From: Martelella sp. HB161492
Lineage (GTDB): Bacteria > Pseudomonadota > Alphaproteobacteria > Rhizobiales > Rhizobiaceae
Assembly (NCBI RefSeq): GCF_013184775.1
Contig: NZ_JAATVV010000002.1
Location: 152,301 to 216,300 of the forward strand
Length of the DNA: 64,000 nucleotides
Direction: 5' to 3'
Below the pieces are notes generated by a model, which was not told where the DNA came from, made no database searches, and saw nothing but the letters and a program-made list of their open reading frames with translations. Position 1 is the stretch's first letter. The number at the start of each line of letters is the position of its first letter. Position numbers and translations under genes: made by a program. Below, in pieces: positions 9,035 through 17,544 of the stretch.

Positions 9035-9072
9035 AAAAAAGCCCGCCGAGCGTTTCCGCCGGCGGGCTTTTT
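9035..9072. terminator. Strong bidirectional intrinsic terminator ending the late operon
   Basis: A run of A, then GCCCGCCG (9041-9048), a loop, CGGCGGGC (9060-9067) and TTTTT. The T run exists on both strands. It touches the stop codon of the last lysis-region gene (stop at 9072), so it closes the leftward late transcript and separates it from the SIR2 and defence block. Confidence 0.9.
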
Positions 9073-9560
9073 CATGGATAGAAATGGGTCGCGGTCAGCC
9101 AGCCGAAATGACATCGGTGCCAGACGATCGCATAGGATTGGTGCTTGAGTTGGTCCGGTGTCAGCATGGTGCCCCAGGGGCCGAAGGCGAAGTCACCTGC
9201 TTCGCGGATCTTGTCCGGCTCATAGAAGGTAATATTCACTTTCACGTCCCCCCTGCCCGTCTTCAGATACCAGTCGACATGGTCATAGCTGCAGGCGCGG
9301 CGCTTCTCGGCGATGCCGTAGAAAATCGTTTCCAGCCGCATTGTGGCCTGCCATTCTGATGGCCGCTCATAGGTGACCGTGCGGGTGATGTCCGTATCTT
9401 CGACCACCGGAAAGGCATAGCCTTCAGCCTTGGGCATTAGATCGGTCGCGAAGACGGCGGCCAGAATGATGGCGATCACCAGCGGCAATCGCATCATCTG
9501 CCAGAGAATGCCCCGGTCCCGCTGCCAAGCGGCCCGGAATGTCTCAAGACTTATTCCCAT
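9072..9560 (-). CDS. Hypothetical phage membrane-anchored protein
   Basis: A 162-residue protein with a single N-terminal hydrophobic helix (LPLVIAIILAAVFATDL, about 24-40). A predicted periplasmic or outside domain follows, rich in aromatic residues and His. No family recognised. GGAG lies upstream of the ATG at good spacing, and the gene overlaps the end of the holin-like gene by 17 bp. As the last gene of the lysis cassette it may be an accessory lysis or exclusion protein; this is position-based inference. Confidence 0.7.
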   Translation of the reverse strand: MGISLETFRAAWQRDRGILWQMMRLPLVIAIILAAVFATDLMPKAEGYAFPVVEDTDITRTVTYERPSEWQATMRLETIFYGIAEKRRACSYDHVDWYLKTGRGDVKVNITFYEPDKIREAGDFAFGPWGTMLTPDQLKHQSYAIVWHRCHFGWLTATHFYP

Positions 9561-9867
9561 TTCTGTCTCCCTTGCGCACGCGCAGTTCCCAGACGCTGAA
9601 GAGATATTGTGCGATGGTCGATCCGCCAGAGCCGATCAGAAACGCCCCGATCGAGGCGATGCTATCGGCCGGCACGGTTTCACCGCCAAGGCCGAAAAGC
9701 GGCATGCCTATCGGCGCCAGCCAGAAGGCTGTCAGCGTGCCGCCGATGACATGAATGATGAACCGCCGGAAAGTGGTCAGCGAGGCAAGCCCGGAAACGA
9801 GCGCACCGCAGAAGCCTGCAATCGCTATCACGACTTTGTCGGAAGCGATCAGGTCAAGTATGGTCAT
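9544..9867 (-). CDS. Holin-like small membrane protein
   Basis: A 107-residue protein starting at the ATG at 9867, with GAGGTG upstream; a longer reading from 9900 is possible. Three hydrophobic segments (about 10-30, 40-56 and 68-90) and a charged, basic C-terminus (RVRKGDRNGNK) suit a class I-type holin. It lies in the cassette with the endolysin and spanin-like genes, so a role in timed membrane permeabilisation is likely. Sequence alone does not prove it. Confidence 0.6.
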   Translation of the reverse strand: MTILDLIASDKVVIAIAGFCGALVSGLASLTTFRRFIIHVIGGTLTAFWLAPIGMPLFGLGGETVPADSIASIGAFLIGSGGSTIAQYLFSVWELRVRKGDRNGNKS

Positions 9868-9955
9868 GTTTCGCGCACCTCGCCCAATGCAGGATTTCAT
9901 CGTGGCGGGCGCGCCGCCGTCCCCATCTCACCCCGGCGCATGGCGCCAGAGCCTG

Positions 9956-10174
9956 TCAGTCGCCGCCATCACCGCAAAGCGAGGCATAGGCTGCATTGTG
10001 TCCCGCAACGTCTGCCGAATCGGTGTCGTCGATCGCGGTGAAGCTTTCGCAGGCCAGCCGCGTGGCAAGCGCCACGATCCGGTCAGCGCCGTCATCCGTC
10101 ACCGTTGCCGTGGTCGCGCAGCCACTCAGCAGCAGCAGCGTCACGGGCAGCAGTCGCCTTGTCGATCTTGTCAT
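9956..10174 (-). CDS. Rz1-like outer-membrane spanin lipoprotein
   Basis: A 72-residue protein starting at the ATG at 10174. Basic N-terminus, hydrophobic stretch and lipobox LLSGC (Cys19), then a short mature domain. The 5' part lies in a different frame inside the 3' end of the upstream gene (83-bp overlap, 10092-10174), which is the usual nested arrangement of Rz/Rz1 pairs. The mature part is not proline-rich as in lambda Rz1, so assignment rests on the lipobox and the overlap. Confidence 0.6.
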   Translation of the reverse strand: MTRSTRRLLPVTLLLLSGCATTATVTDDGADRIVALATRLACESFTAIDDTDSADVAGHNAAYASLCGDGGD

Positions 10175-10334
10175 TGATTTTCGCCTCTGCCTTGTCGACA
10201 GTCTCATCGATGGCGTCCTGCTGATCGCTGACCTTCTTTTGATAGTCAGCGATCAGATTGCTTGCGACGGTGGCAACGATCATTGCCAACGCCTCAAGCA
10301 GCTTTGACCAGGCTGCCGCGAGGATTGCAGCCAT
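10092..10334 (-). CDS. Rz-like inner-membrane spanin candidate
   Basis: An 80-residue protein with a hydrophobic N-terminal segment (about 12-28), then a highly charged helix rich in Asp, Lys and Ala (30-70) likely to form a coiled coil. This is the i-spanin plan. It overlaps a lipoprotein gene in another frame. The stop/start overlap with the upstream gene at 10334 suggests coupled translation. Confidence 0.55.
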   Translation of the reverse strand: MAAILAAAWSKLLEALAMIVATVASNLIADYQKKVSDQQDAIDETVDKAEAKINDKIDKATAARDAAAAEWLRDHGNGDG

Positions 10335-10834
10335 CAGGCAGAAGCGGCGCTGCCTGCCGCCTCCGCATTGTCATCGGCGAAAACCAGCGTGCGGCTTTCA
10401 GCATCCCATGAGATCTCGGCGCCGAGATCCAGCCGGGCGATAATCATTTCCATGATCGCCGCTTCACCGCCCATCCACGTGATCAGCCAGCCAGGCCCCT
10501 TGGACAGCACATAATTGAGGATAGTGTTGACCACCGCATTGCCCGTATCGATCGTCAGGGCCTTGCCCTTGGCGGCGCCGGCGACCGAATTGAAGCCATA
10601 AGTAATGGCTTTTGCCAGCAGCTGTTCGGCCGACTTTGTGTAGAGATACTGTTTCAGCCCGGTCTTGCCCGCCAGCCAGAGGATGACCGCGACAACGACC
10701 ATTGCAATCGTGTCGATATTGGAGGCGACAAGATCACCCCAACTGATCGAGAACGAACCATCGGCCGCTGACGCCGCAAAGGGAAGGAACAGGGCAACGC
10801 CAAGCGCTACCGCAGCAAAAATGAATCTGCGCAT
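10334..10834 (-). CDS. Phage membrane protein with signal sequence
   Basis: A 166-residue protein with a cleavable-looking signal (FIFAAVALGVALFLPFAASAA, ending near residue 24) and a second hydrophobic segment (IDTIAMVVVAVILWLAG, about 40-56). The C-terminus is acidic. GAGG lies at good distance before the ATG. It sits between the endolysin and spanin-like genes. It could be a pinholin/antiholin or an accessory lysis protein; the family is not recognised. Confidence 0.65.
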   Translation of the reverse strand: MRRFIFAAVALGVALFLPFAASAADGSFSISWGDLVASNIDTIAMVVVAVILWLAGKTGLKQYLYTKSAEQLLAKAITYGFNSVAGAAKGKALTIDTGNAVVNTILNYVLSKGPGWLITWMGGEAAIMEMIIARLDLGAEISWDAESRTLVFADDNAEAAGSAASA

Positions 10835-10893
10835 ATCAAACCTCAGATGTTCAGGAAAAATACCGGGAGCCGCCCGGTGCGGTCTGTTGCTGT

Positions 10894-11634
10894 TCAGAGC
10901 CTCGCGGCCTGGACGTGCATCCAGTCGTAATCAGCATGGCGGCCGAGTGAGACCCAGCCTTCCGCCTCCCAGATCTCACGCCACCAGGGCAGCGCATCAT
11001 CATGGGAAAGGCGCGCGGCCGGCGCATGCGTGTGAAGGCCGTTGCGGTCCGGGTCCCAGTCAATCGCGCAGCCGAAGGCATGCATGGACCAGCTTGAGCC
11101 GCCGCGCATCCGACGCTTGGCATAGGAGCCACCACAGAGATCAAGCCCGAGCGTGTGGCGTGCCTCGCTGCCAAAGCGACGCCCGGCCTTTTCAAGGCAG
11201 CGTGCCGCGCTGTCAGCGACCTTTTCATGCAGCCGAAGCCGCGTGATGCGAAGATTAAGGTTCCATGATGCCCGGCAATCCCATGGCACGGGAACCGTGA
11301 CCAGTCGCCCGGGCACATCATTGGCGGGGTCGCCATAGAATGAGATGCAGTCACGCTGAATCGGCCACGGTCCCCGGCCCGCCGAGGTGGTCACAATATC
11401 GCGGTTGGGAATTTCCGCCAGCAGCTTCGAAGCAACGCGAGAGGAAGACAGCCGCAATGCAGCCACGGTTTCCTTATCGGCAACGCCACTGGGCTTGATG
11501 GATTTTGACCGCTGGAAGGCGACGAGCGATGAACGGGCAGCCTCATCAAAGACGCCATCGATCGCGCCAGGTGTAAAGCCGTGCGCCGTCAGACGCCCCT
11601 CAAGCCAGAGAACAAAGGATTTATCATCAGACAT
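10894..11634 (-). CDS. Endolysin: peptidoglycan-binding domain plus M15-type peptidase
   Basis: A 246-residue protein. Residues about 5-60 form a PG_binding_1-like repeat (LEGRLTAHGFTPGAIDGVFD and VAFQRSKSI). The C-terminal half shows the zinc-peptidase pattern: SWSMHAFGCAIDWDP (S-x-H-x-x-G-x-A-x-D type) and the final His in DWMHV. This is the VanY/M15 D-Ala-D-Ala or L-Ala-D-Glu peptidase plan. The ATG at 11634 has GGAG eight bases upstream, better than the ATG at 11640. No signal peptide, so release through the holin is expected. Confidence 0.85.
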   Translation of the reverse strand: MSDDKSFVLWLEGRLTAHGFTPGAIDGVFDEAARSSLVAFQRSKSIKPSGVADKETVAALRLSSSRVASKLLAEIPNRDIVTTSAGRGPWPIQRDCISFYGDPANDVPGRLVTVPVPWDCRASWNLNLRITRLRLHEKVADSAARCLEKAGRRFGSEARHTLGLDLCGGSYAKRRMRGGSSWSMHAFGCAIDWDPDRNGLHTHAPAARLSHDDALPWWREIWEAEGWVSLGRHADYDWMHVQAARL

Positions 11635-11707
11635 GGTCATAGCTCCACCGCCCCACTGGCGCGCAGCCAGCCGGAACGGTCATCAAAAGTTTCAGGAAGG
11701 GATCAGA

Positions 11708-11795
11708 TCAGGCGAAGCGCTCGGCGGGTGTGGCCGGTGCGATATCGAAGGCCGCAAGGCTGGCGGGCACATCGCCGCCAAGGCGCATTTTGATG
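11708..11795 (-). pseudogene. Duplicated 3' fragment of the neighbouring small tail gene
   Basis: These 88 bp align without gaps to 11913-12000, the last 28 codons and stop of the next gene, with about a dozen substitutions. Most keep the encoded residues (DVPASLAAFDIAPATPAERF is present in both). Upstream homology ends abruptly. A 26-residue frame (ATG at 11788, GAGGA upstream) remains open, so it could still be translated. It looks like the remnant of a tandem duplication that was later deleted. Confidence 0.75.
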
Positions 11796-11912
11796 GTCCT
11801 CAAGGAGTAGTAAAATGGTCAGGAAAAGACCTTCAGGGTCTGTTCGTGTTCCGTTGCCGGATTGGTCACGTTTACATGCGCCAGATCAGATATAGGAACG
11901 CATGTTCTCGCC

Positions 11913-12260
11913 TCAGGCGAAGCGCTCGGCCGGTGTGGCCGGTGCGATATCGAAGGCCGCGAGACTTGCCGGCACATCACCGTCAAAACGCATGTTGATG
12001 TGATAACCGATCACAGCCGCCATCTCTGGCCGGCTATTATCTTCGCCAGTTTCCGCATTGACGTCTGTGATGGTGTTGCCCGTGGGCTCGTACACTGTGC
12101 CCGATCCCTGGCCACAGACGTGCAGCACAAAGTCGGTGCCATCAGAAAGCGCGCCCATGGTCGGGAGCTTTTCGTTTTCGGTATCCGGAACGATGCCTTC
12201 GGCAGCGAGAGCAGCGAGCGCGGTTGCTTCATCAGTGAATTTCAGGAAAACATCGTTCAT
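11913..12260 (-). CDS. Small phage protein of unknown function, tail-fibre region
   Basis: A 115-residue soluble protein, slightly acidic. Its start overlaps the stop of the large fibre gene by 4 bp (ATGA), indicating coupled translation. Its 3' end is duplicated at 11708-11795. It could be a fibre chaperone or fibre tip; I recognise no family. Confidence 0.7.
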   Translation of the reverse strand: MNDVFLKFTDEATALAALAAEGIVPDTENEKLPTMGALSDGTDFVLHVCGQGSGTVYEPTGNTITDVNAETGEDNSRPEMAAVIGYHINMRFDGDVPASLAAFDIAPATPAERFA

Positions 12261-13741
12261 GAGATTGCACTCAAAGCTTGGAGCGCCGCGTCGGTCGCGG
12301 CCCCATCGTAGATGGAGAATTCATTGCGGAGGAGGTTATAATAGTTGGCACCAGAGGGAGTGGCGCCAATGCGGCCAGCAACGAACGCAGGTACCGTATC
12401 TGTTAGTGTAGCCGTTTGAACGGCGGCGCCGTTTACGGAGGTCCGCAGCGTTGCGCCATCACAAGACACTGCAAAACGTATCCGACTTGCAAAGGTTGCG
12501 GTTAATGCGGTGGCGATGGAAGCAATGCTATTAGTATCCTTGAAAATACTGAACTGATATACCCCATCCGTAGATCGCGCATACAAGAGGGCTCGATCCC
12601 CAGTGCTAGTTCCCTCAACTCCAAACACACGACTATTTTCAGTACTTGTCCGCTTATACGGCACGAAGTCCAGAACCATGGTCCACTTGGTGCGATTGAA
12701 CAGCGCGATGGCCTTATCTGCGAGCAGGCACTGGTCTTCAGCGCGGACGCCAGCGCTTGAGGTGATGTTCGGAATAATGGACGATTGGCGGCTGCCGGGC
12801 TCTAGCTGTCCGGCATACACGACAACATCTTCGCCAGAGGTTACCGACTCCGGTCCAACTCCAATAGTTATGGATGAAGCATCTGCTATAAGTGTAAATG
12901 CCCCTCCAAACCACCAGTAGTCGTTGCCAAGGTCCAGCGCAAACATGTTCGACACAGAGCCAGCATTTGCCGCAGTTGACGACATAACACCGGTCGCAAA
13001 AGTAACAATAGCGGTGCTCTCTGTGGATGTAGTGCCATTCCTGAAACGAATGCTTGCTGTGGCGCTGGTCCCTTTTCTTACGAGCGCGTGTGCAAAATAT
13101 GTTGTTCCAGAGACTGCGGATGCTGTGTAAGTCCTGAATATTCGTTGGTAGTTTTGCCCTGATGACGCAACACGCAAACCATTAACAAGATCACCATACG
13201 CTGCTGCTTCGTCGGTGGTGGTTGCGCCGGATATTTGCCACAGCCTTGGGTTAGTCTCTGCGCCAGCGAGGCCGCTTGCAGGACCCTCGATTGACAGCTT
13301 GCGATCATCATAGAGCCGTGTAAATGCTGCCTCGCCAGCCGCAGCGATATAGGGCACCTTCGAAGCATCGAAATAAAGCTTCGAGCCAAGCCGCGTGACC
13401 GGTGTGATCGATTCCTGTGCCACCTGCGGCGCCGGGAAATAGATGTCCTTGGTGTCCGCTGTCAGAATGTCTGCTGCGTCAAGCGAGGTCAGCCGGTAGA
13501 GGCTGTCGTTATCGTTTGCCAGCACACCCGGCCAGACATATCCGCTGTCAGCCGTATCCACGCCATAGCCACCATCGGCAATTTCGATCGTGTCCGAGCC
13601 GCCATAGACATGGCTGCCATCGGTCACGCGAAAGCTGATCGGGTAGCTTCCGGGCTCAGTTTCCGGCCGGCGGCGGATCGCCATGCCGTCGACATAGAAA
13701 AAGCCAGACGGATCGTCGGTGATTTCAAGAACCTTTGCCAA
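12257..13741 (-). CDS. Probable tail fibre / receptor-binding protein with LamG-like lectin fold
   Basis: A 494-residue protein. The N-terminal segment (about 1-55) looks like a cadherin-like or phage-structural domain. The C-terminal 180 residues have the strand pattern of concanavalin/LamG jelly rolls (WTMVLDFVP, FSIFKD, IRFAVSCDGATLRTSVNG, RIGATPSG). The distal part is more A+T-rich than the N-terminal part, common where host-range modules are exchanged. Its place after the Mu gp48-like gene and glycine-rich protein supports a fibre role. Confidence 0.7.
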   Translation of the reverse strand: MAKVLEITDDPSGFFYVDGMAIRRRPETEPGSYPISFRVTDGSHVYGGSDTIEIADGGYGVDTADSGYVWPGVLANDNDSLYRLTSLDAADILTADTKDIYFPAPQVAQESITPVTRLGSKLYFDASKVPYIAAAGEAAFTRLYDDRKLSIEGPASGLAGAETNPRLWQISGATTTDEAAAYGDLVNGLRVASSGQNYQRIFRTYTASAVSGTTYFAHALVRKGTSATASIRFRNGTTSTESTAIVTFATGVMSSTAANAGSVSNMFALDLGNDYWWFGGAFTLIADASSITIGVGPESVTSGEDVVVYAGQLEPGSRQSSIIPNITSSAGVRAEDQCLLADKAIALFNRTKWTMVLDFVPYKRTSTENSRVFGVEGTSTGDRALLYARSTDGVYQFSIFKDTNSIASIATALTATFASRIRFAVSCDGATLRTSVNGAAVQTATLTDTVPAFVAGRIGATPSGANYYNLLRNEFSIYDGAATDAALQALSAIS

Positions 13742-13750
13742 GGGAAAACC

Positions 13751-14011
13751 TCACGAAAAATAGGGAACGACAACACCGACCAACCGGTCGCTGTCTGCTT
13801 CCGGCCAGTCCATTCCGCTTGCAGCATCGAGCGCATAGCTTGTGGCGCTGAAGGCAGCTGCCGGATAACCGACAATGGTTGCCGCATCATCTTCCGGCCA
13901 GTCGGTGGCCGTGTTCGGGGAAAGGCGATAGCCGATCAGCCCCCGCCCTGCGCGCAGAACAGAGGGAAATGGCCAGCGCTCAGACCAGCGCGGCGGAAAC
14001 TTCGCCGTCAT
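13751..14011 (-). CDS. Small phage structural-region protein
   Basis: An 86-residue protein containing two similar segments (DWPEDDAATIVGYP and DWPEADSDRLVGVVVP), so it may be an internal duplication. The same DWPE...D pattern appears near the N-terminus of the gp48-like protein (15630-16463). Overlaps its upstream neighbour by 4 bp. Function unknown; a fibre or baseplate accessory is likely from position. Confidence 0.6.
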   Translation of the reverse strand: MTAKFPPRWSERWPFPSVLRAGRGLIGYRLSPNTATDWPEDDAATIVGYPAAAFSATSYALDAASGMDWPEADSDRLVGVVVPYFS

Positions 14012-14286
14012 CGCGCTGCCCTGTCGCCTTCGATGATGGCACCAAGGCTGGTTCCGGCACGCACGAAAATGTTTTCCGTTTCCAGTGGCGAGAAGGAAGC
14101 ACCCGGATAGGCTTGTTCGGACAGCGTGAAATAGCCATCCTCATTAGCTGCCGGCGGATCATCTGCGCCGACATAGACATGCACCGTGCGCCCGCCACGG
14201 ATCTGCAACAGCACATCAGACCAGGTTGCGCCATCGGCGATCTTGACCCATGTGCTGCCGATATCTTTCTGAACAAAGGTTGTCAT
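14008..14286 (-). CDS. Small phage protein, tail region
   Basis: A 92-residue protein starting at the ATG at 14286, overlapping the upstream stop by 4 bp. It contains VQKDIGSTWVKIADGATWSDVLLQI, with a predicted beta-sandwich-like strand pattern as in small attachment proteins. No family assigned. Confidence 0.6.
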   Translation of the reverse strand: MTTFVQKDIGSTWVKIADGATWSDVLLQIRGGRTVHVYVGADDPPAANEDGYFTLSEQAYPGASFSPLETENIFVRAGTSLGAIIEGDRAAR

Positions 14287-14849
14287 GCGCTTGCCCCTTC
14301 TGCAGCTGACGGCCAGATGATGCCGGCGATAATTGCCTGTGCCGCCGCCAGCGTTTCGGCCGAGGCAATATCGGCCTTGGCCTGAAGCCTGATCGCTTCG
14401 ATAGCTGCACCCGTGGTGACCCATGCCAGATAGGCTGCATTGACGGCCGCGGCCACATCACCGATCGTTTCGCCGGTAATGCCCACTTCCGCTGCGAGCA
14501 TGGGATAATCAGCTGTTACCGGATCTGAGGCCGCAAGCCAGGCCTTTGCCTGGGCGGCCTTCTCGGAATAGGCCATGGCCTGCCCGGCGCCGGGTGTGAT
14601 GAAGTTTGCGCGTTCGGTTTCTGCCAGCCGATCAATCAATGCAGTGAGCTGCGTTTTGACAGTCGGAAGATCCACCGTCGCTGCGGCCGTGAATGTCCCG
14701 TCACTGGCTGCAATCATGCCCTCGACAACCGTCCCATCAACCTCAGCAAACGTAGCGGCCACATCCGGATGATACAGCGAAGAAATAAGCTCATCCGTTT
14801 CGATAATCTCGACAACCTTACCGTCATAAATCCGTGCATATCGTGTCAT
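14283..14849 (-). CDS. Phage tail fibre assembly-like protein
   Basis: A 188-residue protein starting at the ATG at 14849. The N-terminus MTRYARIYDGKVVEIIETDE is typical of small tail or fibre-assembly proteins of alphaproteobacterial phages. A helical, Ala-rich C-terminal region follows. It lies 4 bp after the glycine-rich fibre gene and overlaps the next gene by 4 bp. A role as fibre chaperone is inferred from position and N-terminal resemblance. Confidence 0.6.
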   Translation of the reverse strand: MTRYARIYDGKVVEIIETDELISSLYHPDVAATFAEVDGTVVEGMIAASDGTFTAAATVDLPTVKTQLTALIDRLAETERANFITPGAGQAMAYSEKAAQAKAWLAASDPVTADYPMLAAEVGITGETIGDVAAAVNAAYLAWVTTGAAIEAIRLQAKADIASAETLAAAQAIIAGIIWPSAAEGASA

Positions 14850-14853
14850 GATT

Positions 14854-15630
14854 TCACCACCTGATAAGAACAGCACCGGGTGCACCGCTTGATGCCCATG
14901 CCGAAGATGACCCATTGGCAATGACCGATCCGCCACCGCCGGGCCATGTTACGCTGCCGGCGCTCTGTGCTCCCTTGCCGCCGATAGGCCCGGCGCAATC
15001 GCCGCCGATTCCGGCAGCGGCATAGCCTGCAACACCATCAACGCCGGACTGGCCAACAAGGTTGATTGTGCCGCCCGCGCCTGATCCACCTGCGCCGCAA
15101 TAGCCGCCGCTTGTGCCTCCGGTCCCGCCGGTCGCGGAAAGGTAGGCGCCAAAGCTGCTGGTGCCGCCAGAACTTCCACCGGCCGAGCCACTTGTTGCGC
15201 TTGAGCCACCGGCGCCGACCGTGACGGAAACGCTGCTGCCTGCCGTTAGCAACAGCCATTCGCAGGCATAGCCGCCACCGCCGCCGCCTTCTCCCTGCGC
15301 CCCGCCGCTATTCATCGCGCCACCACCGCCGCCGCCATAACATTCAACGAAATACCAGCGCGTTGCCGGAACAACGAAACTGTAGCTTCCGGCGGTGCCA
15401 TAGCCCTGATAGCCATGCGCCAGACCGGACAGGGCAAAGACCTGGGCAAGCTGCGTCAGGTCATCGCCATCCGGCGTCAGCCCGGCGGCTTCAATCGCAG
15501 CGACGATTTCGCGTTGCGGATCTTCAATCGCCGCAGCCGGTGGAACAGACCCCTTTTGGGCCCCGGGCGTGTTGCGGTCGACATAGCTGGCATCGGGATC
15601 AGTCGAGCCATATGGCGGCTTGTATTCCAT
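14854..15630 (-). CDS. Glycine-rich tail protein
   Basis: A 258-residue protein starting at the ATG at 15630, which shares its first bases with the upstream stop. Residues 1-90 are a normal soluble domain. From about residue 115 the chain is dominated by Gly, Ser and Ala (runs such as GGGGGGA and GEGGGGGG), the polyglycine-helix-bundle design of phage tail spikes and adhesin tips. The last residues APGAVLIRW match the usual ending of this family. Probably part of the host-recognition complex. Confidence 0.78.
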   Translation of the reverse strand: MEYKPPYGSTDPDASYVDRNTPGAQKGSVPPAAAIEDPQREIVAAIEAAGLTPDGDDLTQLAQVFALSGLAHGYQGYGTAGSYSFVVPATRWYFVECYGGGGGGAMNSGGAQGEGGGGGGYACEWLLLTAGSSVSVTVGAGGSSATSGSAGGSSGGTSSFGAYLSATGGTGGTSGGYCGAGGSGAGGTINLVGQSGVDGVAGYAAAGIGGDCAGPIGGKGAQSAGSVTWPGGGGSVIANGSSSAWASSGAPGAVLIRW

Positions 15631-16463
15631 TATTCCTCGCTTTCGGTGGCAAGCACCGGAATGCTCCAGGCCGGAGCGAATTGTTTCAGCATGCATAGAA
15701 GACGTTCGGCGGCGCCGAGCGAGAACAGCGGATCGCTGCCAAGCTGGCTTTCGCCGACGCGGAAATAGTCGACCGCCAGATTGCGCACCGTCACGAACCA
15801 GTAGCGTTCTTCTGACAATGGCCCGAGCTCATGCTCGCCGCCGCATTCGGAAAATCCGCACTCAAACACCGCTGGCTCTTCGATGGTGATCTCAAAGCCA
15901 TAGGTCTTGGCGAGCGCGATGAAATCGCCCGGTGTAATCACGGCAGCAGAAAGCAGCTTGGTTTCCAGTTCGCGCAGCCGTTCGGCCGTGGTGCCATTCC
16001 CAACGCCGCAGGGGCCCGGCAATCCGTAATCGGCTTCCCATTGGTCCAGCGTGACAGAGATGCCCTGCACCGTGCTTTCCGAAACAAGCGCGTAGGCCCG
16101 GGCATAGAGATCGATGAACGGCGACAAAAGCACGCGCGTGAATTTGGCGAGCGTTGTCGAAAGCGGCATGGCCTCGCCATCCGGTGTGCCCCAGGCTGCG
16201 CCCTGCGGCCAGAAGGAAAGCGCCGGCGTGATCAGCTCATCATTTTCCGGGGCCGTCAGGCTGTCCCATGGGGCGACCACGCGTGTTTCCCGGTTCTCCG
16301 AACCGTCATAACCAGTCGGCACCACCAGACCGAGATAGAGCCCGTCGTCGCCTTCCGGCCAGTCGGTGACCGCCTCCATGTCGACAGCAAAGCCGGTTGG
16401 CGAACCGCCAATCCGCTCGCTGGCGATCGTGGTGACGGTGTTAAAACCACTGTCACGCGCCAT
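15630..16463 (-). CDS. Mu gp48/YmfQ-like baseplate protein (P2 gpI-like)
   Basis: A 277-residue protein. The central block TLDQWEADYGLPGPCG followed by TAERLRELETKL is the hallmark of the YmfQ/DUF2313 family, which connects the baseplate to tail fibres. The gene directly follows the gp47-like gene (11-bp overlap), as in Mu. An N-terminal extension of about 80 residues carries the DWPEGDD motif also seen in the 86-residue fibre-region protein. Confidence 0.85.
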   Translation of the reverse strand: MARDSGFNTVTTIASERIGGSPTGFAVDMEAVTDWPEGDDGLYLGLVVPTGYDGSENRETRVVAPWDSLTAPENDELITPALSFWPQGAAWGTPDGEAMPLSTTLAKFTRVLLSPFIDLYARAYALVSESTVQGISVTLDQWEADYGLPGPCGVGNGTTAERLRELETKLLSAAVITPGDFIALAKTYGFEITIEEPAVFECGFSECGGEHELGPLSEERYWFVTVRNLAVDYFRVGESQLGSDPLFSLGAAERLLCMLKQFAPAWSIPVLATESEE

Positions 16464-17538
16464 AGGTCACATCTCCGAGTACCGGAAAATTGCCGCCGGA
16501 AAGCAGGATATCGGCGGCAGGCGTCACCAGCTCATGCCGGGTCTCACCGGTTACCCCCGAAATCGCTTCCGAGATCCAGGAGCGAGACAGCGAGAACGGC
16601 TCAGCATCCGTGCCGGGTTTGCACTTGGCAATGAACATGGCGCTTATCGCGGTCGAGATTGCGGCCCGCACATCATCGGTATCATTTTCAAGCCCGTCGA
16701 TTTCGATATCGACAGAATAGGCAACGGGGGCCGATGCAACACTGTCATCAGCCCGGATCAGCCTGCTATCATCTATTGCCGCCTGCACGACGGCCACGTC
16801 GGAAGCGAGCGGAATGTAATCGTCCCGGCCTTCGAACAGGAACAGCACCACAACGCTCGCCGTCCCGCCGGTCATCTGATAGGCCCATGCGGCCTTTACG
16901 CCGGAAACAGCAAGCACGATGCGCTCATAGTCGGTCAGCGTTCCGCCGCCGGGCGGGTTCTGCTTTCGCTGCAGACCGCGCGCGCGCAGGCTTTCCTTAT
17001 CCTCAAGGTCAGCGCCGCCGCCGAGCCCATCGTCATCAACGGTGAAGGTCGATGACAGATCGGAATAGATGCCGCCATCGGAAAGCGCCAATATGCCGCC
17101 ACTGTCACGGTTGCCGGTGCTTCCCTTCACTTCGGCACGCACGGCAAGAACAAGCGTTCCATCGCCTGCAGCCGTCGCCGCTGCCGTCGTCACATAGGTG
17201 ACATTGCCGGAATAGAACCGGATACCGGCCGGATAGGTGGTTGAGGCCGTTCCCGTGCCGGTGATATTGCCGCTCGCACGGGTTGGCTGGTTGCGATAGA
17301 TGCCAACTTCATAGCAATGCGCCTCAATCCAGCTGACAGCTGTTGCCGTGGACAGAAACATCTGCCTTGCAAGCCAGGCCATGCGCAATTCAAATTCATG
17401 CGCCAGCCCGGCAATCACCTTTCCGGTGATGGTGACGAAATTATTGGCGAGTGCGGAATCGGTCCCGGGCAGATATTGCCGGAAAGCGCCGCGCACGCGT
17501 GCCGAAATTTCGGCCAGCGTTCTTGTTGTCCATGCCAT
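16453..17538 (-). CDS. Baseplate J-like protein (Mu gp47-like)
   Basis: A 361-residue protein. The N-terminal RTLAEISARVRGAFRQYLPG and the segment ELRMAWLARQMFLSTA, then a Gly/Thr-rich beta domain, match the Baseplate_J family, the wedge component that holds the contractile tail baseplate together. Length is normal. It lies 6 bp after the gp46-like gene. Confidence 0.9.
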   Translation of the reverse strand: MAWTTRTLAEISARVRGAFRQYLPGTDSALANNFVTITGKVIAGLAHEFELRMAWLARQMFLSTATAVSWIEAHCYEVGIYRNQPTRASGNITGTGTASTTYPAGIRFYSGNVTYVTTAAATAAGDGTLVLAVRAEVKGSTGNRDSGGILALSDGGIYSDLSSTFTVDDDGLGGGADLEDKESLRARGLQRKQNPPGGGTLTDYERIVLAVSGVKAAWAYQMTGGTASVVVLFLFEGRDDYIPLASDVAVVQAAIDDSRLIRADDSVASAPVAYSVDIEIDGLENDTDDVRAAISTAISAMFIAKCKPGTDAEPFSLSRSWISEAISGVTGETRHELVTPAADILLSGGNFPVLGDVTYGA

Positions 17539-17544
17539 GAAAAA

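Noticed and set aside
11581-11793. A 70-codon rightward frame
   Set aside because: Antisense of the endolysin start and of the duplicated gene fragment.
15000-15340. GCC/CCG-rich repeats
   Set aside because: Explained by glycine codons of the glycine-rich tail protein read leftward.
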